A stretch of 64,000 nt of DNA, taken from Xanthomonas sontii. GTDB lineage: Bacteria > Pseudomonadota > Gammaproteobacteria > Xanthomonadales > Xanthomonadaceae. Below the pieces are notes generated by a model, which was given only the letters and a program-made list of their open reading frames with translations, did not search any database and was not told where the DNA came from. The stretch covers positions 1,300,001-1,364,000 of the forward strand of contig NZ_CP132342.1 of NCBI RefSeq assembly GCF_040529055.1, given 5' to 3'. Both the position numbers and the translations under genes were made by a program. Positions 48,385-57,700 of this stretch are shown here, in pieces (the stretch's first letter is position 1; each line of letters begins with the position of its first letter).

Positions 48385-48882
48385 TCAGTGCGCGGCAGCC
48401 GCCGCTTCGTAAGGCAAGGCCGTGGTGCCGACCGCGCGCAGCGGCGCATCGGCGGCATCCAACTGGTCCGGTTCGCCTTCGATCACCACCAGGATGCGTC
48501 CGGCCTCGATTTCCTCTTCGAAGTTGCGCCGTACCGGGTCGGGTACGGTGGATCCGACCAGTGCTGAGGACCAACTGCCGACCAGGGCGCCGGCGATGGC
48601 CATGACCCCTGCGCCGGCCAGGGTGATGCCCAGCGGCGGCACCGCGATCGCCGCCAGCCCAGCCAGCAGGCCGGCGGCGCCGCCGCCCAGGGCGCCGCGC
48701 GCCGCGGCCGGCACGGTGTCGGTCTTGCCTTCCTTGCGGTCGTCGGGGATGGCGTCCAGCTCGATGTCGCCGCGCGCGACCAGCGACAGATCGTCGTTGT
48801 CGAGACCGGCGCTGCGCGCGGCCTGCAGCGCACGCGTCGCGGTGGGCAGATCCGGAGCGCTGTAGACGCGGCGTCGTTTCAT
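48385..48882 (-). CDS. DUF1269-like protein with a glycine-zipper segment
   Basis: The 165-aa protein starts MKRRRVYSAPDLPTATRAL, and residues 62-110 form an Ala/Gly-rich hydrophobic segment (GALGGGAAGLLAGLAAIAV, then GITLAGAGVMAIAGALVGSW). The C-terminal part is amphipathic (IEAGRILVVIEGEPDQ). This layout fits DUF1269 proteins, which are of unknown function and may associate with membranes. It is a single gene. Confidence 0.7.
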   Translation of the reverse strand: MKRRRVYSAPDLPTATRALQAARSAGLDNDDLSLVARGDIELDAIPDDRKEGKTDTVPAAARGALGGGAAGLLAGLAAIAVPPLGITLAGAGVMAIAGALVGSWSSALVGSTVPDPVRRNFEEEIEAGRILVVIEGEPDQLDAADAPLRAVGTTALPYEAAAAAH

Positions 48883-48969
48883 GGCGGGCGGCTCTCGCTG
48901 GTGGGCGTCCAGCGTCCGGGCGCCGCGGTTATCCGCGCGTGACCTGCGCGCAAGGCGGCGTGAAGGCGT

Positions 48970-50265
48970 TCACGCCGCGTCCTTGCGCGGGAACCGATAG
49001 AACAGCGCGCCCACCAGCAGCGCCACGCCCGCGGCGGCCAGGTTCTGCCAGCTGGCGCTGAGCAACAATGCCAGCGCCAGCAACAGCGCCGCCAGCGGAA
49101 TCAGCGGTCCGCCCGGCAGCCGCAGCGCGCCTGGCCGGTCGCGGTAGCGCCGTGCCAGCACCAGCACCGCCGCGGCGGTGCCGATGTAGGCGAACAGGCG
49201 GGTGACCATCGACAGCAGCGCCAGTTGCACGAACGAGCCGGACAGCGCCAGCGCCAGCGACAGCACGCCTTGCAGCAGGATCGCCGCGGCCGGCGTGCGG
49301 AAGCGCGGATGCACCCGCGCCAGGAACGCCGGGCCGTAGCCGTCCTTGGCCAGCGCGAACAGGAAGCGTGGCCCCAGCATCACCGTGTTGCTGGTGGTGC
49401 CGAGGATGGAGATGGTGGCGCCGACGGTGAGGATCAGCGCCAGCGCTTCGCCACCGAAGCCGCTGGCGGCATCGGCCAGCGGCGTCGCCGATTGCGCCAC
49501 GTTGGGCAGCGTGCCCTGCGCCACCACCTGCACCGCGGCATAGATCAAGGTGACGGTGACGATCATGGTGATCAGCGCGAACGGCACGTCGCGGCGCGGA
49601 TTGCGGTATTCGCCGGCGGCGGCCGGGATGTTCTCGAAGCCGGCGTACGCGAACAGCAGCAGCAACGCCGCCTCGCCGAGGTTGCCGACATCGTGCGGGT
49701 CCGGGGTCTTGCCCGAGAACGCCCACGACCAGTCCACGTAGAACACGCCGATCGCCACGAACAGCAGCAGCGGCACCAGCTTGCCGATCACCAGCGCCAC
49801 GCCGGTGCGCGCGGCCGACTTTACCCCGATCACGTTGATCGCGGTGAGCAGGCCGAGCGAGCCGATCACGATGGCCAGGCGCGCGCCGCCCCCGGCCGCG
49901 GCCGGCCAGAAGCGCACCACCGCATCGGCCAGGCCGTTGCTCAGCGCCGCCGCCGAACTGATCCGGGTCAGCCAGATCATCCAGCCGATCTCGAAGCCGG
50001 CGAAACGGCCGAACGCCTCGCGCGCATATAGATAGCTGCCGCCGGGTTCGTCGAAGTAACTGGCCGCCTGCGCGTAACACAGCACCAGCAGCGCCACCGC
50101 CACACCGGCCAGCAACACCGCCCACAGGCTCAACGGCCCGAGCAGGGCGGCGGTGGCGGCCGGCAGCAGGTAGATGCCGCTGCCGATCACGTCGTTGATC
50201 GACAACCCGACGATCTGCCAGCGGCTGACCGCGCGGACCAGCCCGGGTGCGGGCGCCTGGCTCAC
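48970..50265 (-). CDS. APC-family amino acid permease
   Basis: The 431-aa protein has about twelve membrane helices. APC-family segments include the first helix IVGLSINDVIGSGIYLLPA and later YFDEPGGSYLYAREAFG. It carries amino acids or polyamines across the inner membrane; the substrate is not evident. It starts at GTG 50265, whose GTGA overlaps the stop of the upstream L,D-transpeptidase gene, implying translational coupling. Confidence 0.88.
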   Translation of the reverse strand: MSQAPAPGLVRAVSRWQIVGLSINDVIGSGIYLLPAATAALLGPLSLWAVLLAGVAVALLVLCYAQAASYFDEPGGSYLYAREAFGRFAGFEIGWMIWLTRISSAAALSNGLADAVVRFWPAAAGGGARLAIVIGSLGLLTAINVIGVKSAARTGVALVIGKLVPLLLFVAIGVFYVDWSWAFSGKTPDPHDVGNLGEAALLLLFAYAGFENIPAAAGEYRNPRRDVPFALITMIVTVTLIYAAVQVVAQGTLPNVAQSATPLADAASGFGGEALALILTVGATISILGTTSNTVMLGPRFLFALAKDGYGPAFLARVHPRFRTPAAAILLQGVLSLALALSGSFVQLALLSMVTRLFAYIGTAAAVLVLARRYRDRPGALRLPGGPLIPLAALLLALALLLSASWQNLAAAGVALLVGALFYRFPRKDAA

Positions 50266-51077
50266 GACGCCGGCTCCACGGCCGGCAGCGCCCAGTCGGC
50301 CTGCAGGCGCCGGTAGGCATCGCGCGGCAGCAGCACGAACAGCGGCGCGGCCGACGGCCGCAGCCACGCCAGCAGCCGCTGCATGTCCGCTGGCTGCATC
50401 GCGGTGCAGCCGGCGGTGGGCGCGCCGGGCGCGCGCCACAGGTGGGCGAAGATGCAGCTGCCGGCGCCCGGCGTGGCCTGCGCGTTGTGCTGGATCACGA
50501 AGCCTTCGCGGTAGCGCTGGTCGCCGGCGTGTTGCAGGTCCAGGCGCATCGGTTCGGTGGACCCGGCCACCGCGGCGCTGCCGACCTTGTCGGCATCGAC
50601 GATCTGGTTGTACAGCGGCGATCCGGGCACATCGATGCAGTAGTTGCTCTGCTGCATCGCCTGGTAGGGCATGGCGCTGTCGATGCGCGGCGCGTAGCCG
50701 AAGGCTTCGCCGATGGTGAACACGCCGGCCGGGCTGCGGCCATCGCCTTCGCGTTTCTGCGGGCCGTCGTCTTGTGCCGGATGCAGGCCCAGGCCCCAGG
50801 CGCTGCCGTGGCGGCCGAGGCTCACGTCGAAGGCCTTGCCCTGCGCGCGCCAGCCTTTCGCGTCGCGCTCGAACGCCTGCAACGTGCCCTGCGGGCTGTC
50901 CCAGTCCGGTGCCAGCACCAAGATCAGTTGCTGCGCGCGCTGCAGGGCCGGCACGGCGGTGTCGGCGGCCATGCCGGGCGCGGCGATCAGGGCGCACAGC
51001 AGTGCGAGGCCGATGCGCCAGGCGCGATGGCGGCTGGTGTGTTGTGGCGCGGTAGGGGACCGATGGAGCAGGGGCAT
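50262..51077 (-). CDS. L,D-transpeptidase family protein (YkuD-like), exported
   Basis: The 271-aa protein has a signal peptide (WRIGLALLCALIAAPGMAAD) and a YkuD-type catalytic domain. The conserved histidine is in SCIFAHLWRAPG and the catalytic cysteine in TAGCTAM, matching the variant HxxxxxxxTxGCTAM of this group. L,D-transpeptidases cross-link peptidoglycan or attach proteins to it. ATG 51077 has GGAG six bases upstream; the frame continues far upstream through repeat DNA and is ignored. The catalytic motif is a variant of the classic SHGCxR. Confidence 0.85.
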   Translation of the reverse strand: MPLLHRSPTAPQHTSRHRAWRIGLALLCALIAAPGMAADTAVPALQRAQQLILVLAPDWDSPQGTLQAFERDAKGWRAQGKAFDVSLGRHGSAWGLGLHPAQDDGPQKREGDGRSPAGVFTIGEAFGYAPRIDSAMPYQAMQQSNYCIDVPGSPLYNQIVDADKVGSAAVAGSTEPMRLDLQHAGDQRYREGFVIQHNAQATPGAGSCIFAHLWRAPGAPTAGCTAMQPADMQRLLAWLRPSAAPLFVLLPRDAYRRLQADWALPAVEPAS

Positions 51078-51277
51078 GTGATCTCCGGGGGCGGCTTGGG
51101 CGCGAGGGCGCGCCTTGGGTGCAAGGTAGCGCAGTTGCGAGGCGGATGGCGCGCGCTGGTGCGGCGATCTTGTCGACGACTTGGCCGACGCGGTGGGTGG
51201 CGGGGAACTAGGCGTTGGCAACGCGTCGCCGTCGGTCTGGTTTTTTCGATTGCTTGTTTCCGCACCGAGCAAGATGC

Positions 51278-51575
<298 letters not shown>

Positions 51576-51642
51576 CTCGCTATCGCACTTGCTCATGCAC
51601 TTGCTGTTACTACGGCGGCCGCTGGATTGTAGGAGTCAACTG

Positions 51643-52566
51643 TCATGCACCTGCGATGACAGGAGGAGCGTACGGGGCCTGATCGCGCGCGATGGCATTG
51701 AGCCAGCGCAGGAACTTGTGCATGCAGGCGACGATGGCGACCTTGGCCGGCTTGCCCGCTGCGCGCAGACGTGCGTAGGTGTTGGCCAAGGGGGATTTGG
51801 CGCGGATGCTGGCCCAGGTGGCCATGTACAGCACGCGCCGCACGTCGGCACGTCCACCTTTGATGCGGCGCTGGCCTTTCCAGCAACCGCTGTCGTGATT
51901 GAACGGGGCCAGCCCGACCAAGGCAGCGAGCTTGCGTGGCGGCAGCGTGCCCAGCTCTGGCAGCCGCGCGGCCAGAACCGCGCGCAGGATCGTCCCGAGC
52001 CCAGGCACCTTGGGTAGGCTCGAGCAGGTCTTGCCCTGCTGCTCGATCTCCTGCGTCAACGTCTGGATCTGCTGGTTCAGCAGGGCGATCACCTCTCGGC
52101 AGCGGTGTTGCGCCTTGGCGCTGGTAATGTGTTCCAAGCGCCGCCGATGGGCATCGCGCTGGCCCACCAGGGTGGCACGCAGGTCCAGCAGTTCGCGAAG
52201 AGACTGCTGGTGCCCGGGCACCACGGGCGTGGGGGTGGTCGGGATGTGCTGGGCGGCGATGGCCAGCAGGCGCGCGTCCAGGGCATCGGTCTTGGCATGC
52301 AGGCCCAAGGCCTGGGCGAGCTTGCGCGGACGATCGGCGGCCATCCGCACTGCCGGCAGGTCCGCCTCTCGGAGCACCTGCAGCACGGCATGTTCGTAGC
52401 CGCCACTGGCTTCCAGCACGATCCGCTCGCAGTCCATCCCAGCCAGACGTTGGGCCAGCGCACGCTGCCCCTGTGGCGTATTGGGCTGGGTCCAGGCCTG
52501 CTCGTCCGGCAGGACATGAATGACCAGCTCAGCCTTGGATACATCGATCCCGACATGGCGCCGCAT
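51643..52566 (-). CDS. IS110-family transposase (DEDD recombinase)
   Basis: The 307-aa protein has the IS110 architecture. An N-terminal RuvC-like DEDD domain has Asp8 (GIDVSKAEL), Glu52 (VLEASGGYE), Asp94 and Asp97 (KTDALDARL). A helical linker follows (about 125-180), and the C-terminal Tnp domain has the catalytic serine at about Ser226 (APFNHDSGCWKG). IS110 enzymes use a structured bridge RNA to choose target and donor DNA. All key residues are present, so the protein looks active. ATG 52566 has GGAG eight bases upstream. Confidence 0.93.
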   Translation of the reverse strand: MRRHVGIDVSKAELVIHVLPDEQAWTQPNTPQGQRALAQRLAGMDCERIVLEASGGYEHAVLQVLREADLPAVRMAADRPRKLAQALGLHAKTDALDARLLAIAAQHIPTTPTPVVPGHQQSLRELLDLRATLVGQRDAHRRRLEHITSAKAQHRCREVIALLNQQIQTLTQEIEQQGKTCSSLPKVPGLGTILRAVLAARLPELGTLPPRKLAALVGLAPFNHDSGCWKGQRRIKGGRADVRRVLYMATWASIRAKSPLANTYARLRAAGKPAKVAIVACMHKFLRWLNAIARDQAPYAPPVIAGA

Positions 52567-52816
52567 AGACGTTCTCCGCAGTAGACTCATGGACGAGAGC
52601 GCTCCTGCCGATGCCCATGCTTGTGGAGTTCGAGCTCGTCACTCGGGCAACTGTTCGGGCTTGTCAGGCAGGAGAACCGGAGTGCGGCGGCGCTGACTCC
52701 TACTCGTGCTTGCTGGCACTGCGGCTAAACGGCCTGCCGCACTCCGCTCTCACCTACAACGATAGACCCTTATTTGACACAAGCGGCTTACGCCACGACA
52801 TGCATGACCGATTACG
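52567..52816 (-). ncRNA. Candidate bridge RNA region of the IS110 element
   Basis: These 250 bases upstream of the transposase hold no gene and contain many self-complementary words (for example AGTGCGGCGG/CCTGCCGCACTCCG and GAGTTCGAGCTC). In the IS110 group the bridge RNA is encoded in the long non-coding end upstream of the recombinase gene. Here that end is long and the other end short, fitting the IS110 rather than the IS1111 arrangement. Position and layout are the only evidence; target-binding and donor-binding loops were not identified. Confidence 0.4.
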
Positions 52817-52842
52817 TTGGTCGCGGCTGAATCCGCTTCTAC
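52817..52842. repeat. Half-copy of the palindromic REP-like repeat at the IS edge
   Basis: TTGGTCGCGGCTGAATCCGC followed by TTCTAC matches the right arm of the repeat at 47219-47245. On the other side of the IS, TTGTAGGAG (51627-51635) matches the repeat's outer end. The simplest reading is that the IS landed in such a repeat and part of it was lost. Confidence 0.55.
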
Positions 52843-52865
52843 GGTTCTTCTTGTCTGACACGAAA

Positions 52866-53160
52866 GCTTGAAGCAACAGCAAAGGCTTTCGCCCTTTCGG
52901 GCGAGTTACTTTGATCAGCCTTCGGCTGCTGAGAAGCGCTTCTTTGCTCGCGCAAAGAAAAGGTAACCAAAAGAAAGCGCGCCCTGCCTACGCGCCCTCC
53001 GCGCTGCGCGCTCCGGGTCCGCGAACCAGGCGGGATCCGCGGAAGGGGCATCCTGCCCCTGCCGCGGACGGCGCACGTCCATGTGCGCCGCCCTTCGGGT
53101 TTTTCCCGCCTGGTTCGCCGCTTCGGAAGGGAACCCGGTAAGTCAAAAGCAACAGCAAAA
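52866..53160. repeat. Right arm of the inverted repeat flanking the IS110 element
   Basis: This is the inverted counterpart of 51311-51575 (see that entry for shared blocks). It differs by an extra self-complementary segment (GATCAGCCTTCGGCTGCTGA, about 52913-52932). It differs also by AACCAGGCGGGA in place of GCCGGCCCGGGG next to the shared GGGTTCCCTTCCGAAGCGGC block. The region down to the LacI gene has no coding potential. Confidence 0.8.
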
Positions 53161-53232
53161 GCCACAGCCACAGCAACAGCAACAGCCACAGCCACAGCAA
53201 AGGCAACGACAACGGCAACGGCAACGGCAAAA
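53152..53232. repeat. Degenerate CAACGG/CAACAG hexanucleotide tract
   Basis: Runs of CAACAG, CCACAG and CAACGG units form an A/C-rich strand of about 80 bp. They are the reverse-complement relative of the GTTGCC tract at the other end of the repeat pair, with more sequence drift. Confidence 0.8.
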
Positions 53233-53318
53233 GCGTTCGGCGAATGAGCGTTTTACGTACCTGAGACACAGACGCCGCATCTGCAGCGGCTTCCCGGTCG
53301 CTCGTCTATGGCACGAGG

Positions 53319-54407
53319 TTAGCGAACCAGCGAAGGCCGCAACACCGAATCGCGCGCGACCAATCGATGCGGCACCACATGATCGACATAGGCGCGCTCG
53401 GAACCAGCCCCTTGCCGGATCTCCCGCAACAACAGATCGATGGCCGCATCGGTCATGTCCGCCACCGGTTGATGGATGGTCGTCAGCTCCGGCCACACCA
53501 TCGTCGACGCCGACGTGTCGTCGAATCCCACCACCGACAGATCCTGCGGCACCTTCAGGCGGCGACGATGCGCCACCGACACCACCGCCGAGGCCATGTC
53601 GTCGTTGCTCGCGAAAATCGCACTGGGGCGTGCCCGCAACGCCAACAGTCGCTCGGCGGCCTCGAGTCCGGCGCGATAGGTGAAGTCGCCCGGCTGCACG
53701 AGCGCGGCGTCGTAGTCGATGCCCGCATCCGCCAGGGCATCGCGGTAACCCTGCCAGCGGTGCGCACTGGCGGTCTGGTTCGGGTCGCCGGTGATGTAGC
53801 CGATGCGCGTATGCCCGTGCGCGATCAGGTGCGAGACCATGTCATGGCTGGCGCGGCGGTCGTCGATGTGCACGCAGGACAGCCTGTCGCTGAACCGGCT
53901 CGACGCAATGGAGACGACGGGAATGCCGGCGTCGACGAACACGGCGACGATGGCTTTCGATTCGCACAAGGGCGCGGGGAGAATCACCCCTGCCACGCTG
54001 CTGCAGAGCGTGCGTGCGGCCTCGCGGCGTGCCCGCGGACCCAGTCCGTCCCACGTGGCGATCACCAGTTGCGCCGCCACGCGGGTCGAACCACGCAGCG
54101 CGCCGACCAGCAGTTCGCGCAGATAGCTGGAGCTGGGATTGGTATAGATCAACGCGATGCAGGTGCGCTGCGCGGCGGCGAGCGCGCTGGCGGCCGGGTT
54201 GGGCCGGTAGTCCAGCGCGCGCACGCTGTGCGTCACTCGCTCGCGCGTGCTCTCGCGCACGCCGGCGTGACCGTGGGTGACGCGCGAGACGGTCATCGGC
54301 GAGACGCCCGCATGCGCCGCGACGTCGTCGATGGTGATGGCGTTCCCTCTTCGACGCGTCGTTTTGGGGGTGTTCTTCAAGGAATGCAGTCCTTTGTTGC
54401 GACGCAT
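53319..54407 (-). CDS. LacI-family transcriptional regulator of the xylose locus
   Basis: The 362-aa repressor has an N-terminal helix-turn-helix (TIDDVAAHAGVSPMTVSRV, residues 24-44) and a periplasmic-binding-protein-like sensor domain ending in QDLSVVGFDDTSAS and TTIHQPVADMTDAAIDLL. It is divergent from the TonB receptor genes and precedes xylB and xylA, so a XylR-like role is likely. A perfect palindrome TGATAGCGCTATCA lies 46 bases upstream, suggesting autoregulation. ATG 54407 (MRRNKGLHSLK) is used; the open frame continues back to 54467, inside the operator. Confidence 0.88.
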   Translation of the reverse strand: MRRNKGLHSLKNTPKTTRRRGNAITIDDVAAHAGVSPMTVSRVTHGHAGVRESTRERVTHSVRALDYRPNPAASALAAAQRTCIALIYTNPSSSYLRELLVGALRGSTRVAAQLVIATWDGLGPRARREAARTLCSSVAGVILPAPLCESKAIVAVFVDAGIPVVSIASSRFSDRLSCVHIDDRRASHDMVSHLIAHGHTRIGYITGDPNQTASAHRWQGYRDALADAGIDYDAALVQPGDFTYRAGLEAAERLLALRARPSAIFASNDDMASAVVSVAHRRRLKVPQDLSVVGFDDTSASTMVWPELTTIHQPVADMTDAAIDLLLREIRQGAGSERAYVDHVVPHRLVARDSVLRPSLVR

Positions 54408-54452
54408 GATGACAAGCGATGTCCCGGGTGCGTAGTCTGCGCCGTGACGCGA

Positions 54453-54466
54453 TGATAGCGCTATCA
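54453..54466. promoter_or_regulatory. Perfect 14-bp operator palindrome TGATAGCGCTATCA
   Basis: This palindrome lies between the divergent LacI gene and the TonB receptor gene. It resembles the reported xyl-box of Xanthomonas XylR (TGGTAGCGCTAACA, recalled from memory) and the site at 61276-61289. Binding of the adjacent LacI protein is inferred. Confidence 0.75.
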
Positions 54467-54652
54467 ATCAGCGGCAGTCGGGCTCGGGGGGAGCCTTTAT
54501 CGCGCGTCGTCTGGCAATCCTGAAACGGAGTTTTGAGTCGCAGCGACCGCAGAGCGCGCTGCGATGTTCGGCGTGGAAGACGGGCATCGCCCGTGCGTGC
54601 CTCTTAGGGGAGGGGCGGTACATCCATCGATCGCATGTCAGAGGGGAGAGTC

Positions 54653-54703
54653 ATGAGCGCTTCTATGTTTCGTCGTAGCCCAGACCTGGGGGCTCGTCCA
54701 TGA
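54653..54703 (+). CDS. 16-codon leader ORF overlapping the TonB receptor start
   Basis: ATG 54653 follows a strong GGGGAGAG ribosome site and encodes MSASMFRRSPDLGARP. Its TGA overlaps the receptor ATG (ATGA). It may couple translation of the receptor, or be a chance reading. The receptor's own weaker GGGGG site at 54688-54692 could also be used. Confidence 0.4.
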   Translation: MSASMFRRSPDLGARP

Positions 54704-57700
54704 GCCGCACGCTGGCGAAGTTCAAATCCAGGGCCATGTTCACCTTCGTCGGTGGCGTCCTGGTCATCAATCCCGCATTCGCACAGGACGCGTCGACGCC
54801 CGCGCCGGCGGCAGAGCAACAGGCGCAGAGCAGCCCGACGCAGCTGGACACGGTCCAGGTCACCGGCCTGCGCAACAGCCTCAGCCAGGCGATGGACATC
54901 AAGCGCGACGCCGCGGGCGTGGTGGATGCCATCAGTGCCGAAGACATCGGCAAGTTCCCCGATACCAACCTGGCCGAGTCGCTGCAGCGCATCACCGGTA
55001 TCTCCATCGAACGGCGCGATGGCGAAGGCGCGCAGGTCACCGCGCGCGGCTTCGGCCCGCAGTTCAACATGGTGACGCTCAACGGGCGGCAGATGCCGGG
55101 CGCCGATGCGTTCGGCGCTGCCGGCCAGGTCGCCATCGGCGGCGTCGATGGCGGTACCCGCGCCTTCAACTTCGCCCAGCTCGCCGCCGAGGCGATCAAT
55201 GGCATCGAGGTCTACAAGACCAGCCAGGCCAACATGCCCAGCGGCGGCATCGGCGCCACCATCAACATCCTGACCGCGCGCCCGTTCGACCACCAGGGCA
55301 TCGTCGCCAGTGCCGGCGCCAAGGCCGTCTCCGACCGCAGCCAGCCGTTCGACAACGACATCACCCCGGAACTGTCGGGCATCTTCAGCTACAGCAATCC
55401 GGACAAGACCTTCGGCGTCGGCGTGAGCGCGAGCTACCAGAAGCGCAAGGGCGGCTCGGTGCAGGCCACCGAGAACTATTGGAACGTGCAGCCGTGGACG
55501 GGCTCGATGCCCGGCAATCCGACCGTGGTCAATGCGCCGCAGATCGGCGCGCTGTACGCCCGCCCGAACGACCTGCGCTATGCGTTCTCCGAGTTCGAAC
55601 GCGAGCGCGTCAACGGCCAGGCGGTGCTGCAGTTCGCACCCACCGACAGCCTGACGCTGACCCTGGACTACACCTACTCGACCAACGAGATCACCGAGAA
55701 TCGTGGCGAGCAGGGCATGTGGCTGCAGAACAGCAACTACACCGATGTGACGTTCGATACCAGCGGCGCGGTGGCCGTGCCGACCTACATCCGCGAGATC
55801 GCCGGCACCAAGGATTTCGGCCTTGAGCAGCAGCGCAGCATGCAGAAGTACAAGCTGGGCTCGCTCGGTCTGAATGCGGTGTGGAACGTGACCGACCGGC
55901 TCAAGCTCAGCTTCGACGCGCACGACTCGAAGAACGAAAGCCGTCCGAACGATCCGCTGACCGGTGGCGGCTCCCTCTTCATGAGCATCGCCGGCACCAA
56001 CAACTGCACCACCGGGCCGCACTGCGGCGGCTCCTGGGTGCAGGAGCTGAACTTCAACAATGGCCTGCCGATCGGCACCCAGGTCTGGTATCCGAGCGAC
56101 GCCGCTGCCGCGGCCAAGGCCAATGGCGTGGTCAATCCGGGCTTCGTGCCCGGCGAGATCGGTTCGCAGGTGCTGCGGGTCAACTCGCAGAGCCAGATCA
56201 GCCAGATCAAGCAGGCGCGCGTCGACGGGGAATGGAGCTTCGACCAGGGCCGCTTCCAGTTCGGCGTGGACACCAACAAGTCGACCACCCACCGCATCCA
56301 GGCCGCCGAGGCGTACTCCACGCTGGGCGACTGGGGCGTGGCCAACGTCGATCGGGATACCGCCGGCGGCCTGATGAACCTGATGCAGCCGGTCAACATC
56401 ATCGGCCTGTTCCATGACTACGGCGGGACGAGTTGGCCGGCATGGCGCGGCGATGCGGGCCGGCTGGCGGAATGGGCGGCCAGCCAGTACGGCGTCGGCC
56501 TGGGCGTGAGCCCGCAGCGCGCCGCCGACAACTTCGTGGAGGAGAAGACCCGCTCGGCGTACTTCCAGGTGGAACTGGATGGCGAGCTGGCCGGTCGGCG
56601 CACCAATACACGGCTTGGCGTGCGCTACGAAACCACCGACGTGGTGTCGACCTCGATCATCGCCACGCCCGAGGCGATCGAGTGGCAGTCCAACAACGAC
56701 TTCCGCGTGGTGCTGTCCAACGAGCAGCAGCCGTTCAGCGAGAAGACCACGTACAGCTACATCCTGCCCAACCTGGATTTCAGCATCGACCTCACCGATA
56801 CGCTGAAAGGCCGCGTCTCCTTCGGCAAGAGCATCGCGCGCGCGCCGATCGGCAATCTGTATGCCGGCCCCGGGGCGCAGCAGCCGTTCGGCTCGGTGCT
56901 GATCGATCCGTCCTCGCGGGCCAGCGGCAACGCGCAGAATCCGTCGCTGAAGCCGCTGGAGTCCGACAACCTCGACCTGGCGCTGGAGTGGTACTTCGCC
57001 GATGCGAGCTACCTGTCGGTGACGTACTGGAACAAGTCGGTCAACAACTTCATCGGCAACACCGTCGTGCAGGAGAATCTGTACGGCCTGCGCGATCCCA
57101 CCTCGGGTCCGGACGCGAAGTCGGCGCTGGCGTTCCTCACCAGCGGCGCTTGTCTGGCCCAGGTCGGCCCGGCCAATGCGGCGGCCTGCTCGGCCAACGA
57201 CACCTCGCTGTTCACCGCGCTGGCCCTGCTGCGCAACAACCCGGCCGGCCTGGCCGCCTACAACGGCACCGGTGCGCAGGTGCTGGCGACCGAAGCGGCC
57301 TACGATCTCTACGGCGAGGCCGACGATCCGCTGTACGAGTTCAACGTCAACCGTCCGATCAACCAGAACCAGGCCAAGCTGCACGGCTGGGAGCTCGGCG
57401 GGCAGTACTTCCTCGGCGACACCGGGTTCGGCATCCTCGCCAACTACACCATCGTCAAGGGCGACGTCGGCTACGACAACGGTGGCGACCCGGGCATCGA
57501 CCAGTTCGCGCTCACCGGCCTGAGCGACACCGCCAACGCGGTGCTGATGTACGAGAAGTACGGCTGGTCGGTGCGCCTGGCCTGGAACTGGCGCGACCAG
57601 TACCTGATCCTGGCCAACCAGGGTACCAGCCGCAATCCGTACTATGTGGAACCCTACGAACAGTGGGATCTCAGCGTGAACTACACGTTGAACGATCACT

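Larger units (their letters stand above)
51636..52816 (-). mobile_element. IS110-family insertion sequence
   Basis: This is an element of about 1.2 kb with one transposase gene on the minus strand and a long non-coding end upstream of it. Small subterminal inverted repeats, 51642-51649 (GTCATGCA) and 52801-52808 (TGCATGAC), lie near its limits. The outer boundaries are inferred from half-copies of the TAGGAGCGGCTTCAGCCGCGAC palindrome: TTGTAGGAG on the left and TTGGTCGCGGCTGAATCCGC on the right. IS110 elements are known to insert into palindromic repeats without ordinary terminal inverted repeats or target duplications. Confidence 0.7.

Noticed and set aside
52611..52871. An 86-codon plus-strand frame inside the IS110 non-coding end
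   Set aside because: It has no ribosome site or family match, runs across the element edge into flanking repeat DNA, and the region better fits the non-coding end of an IS110 element.
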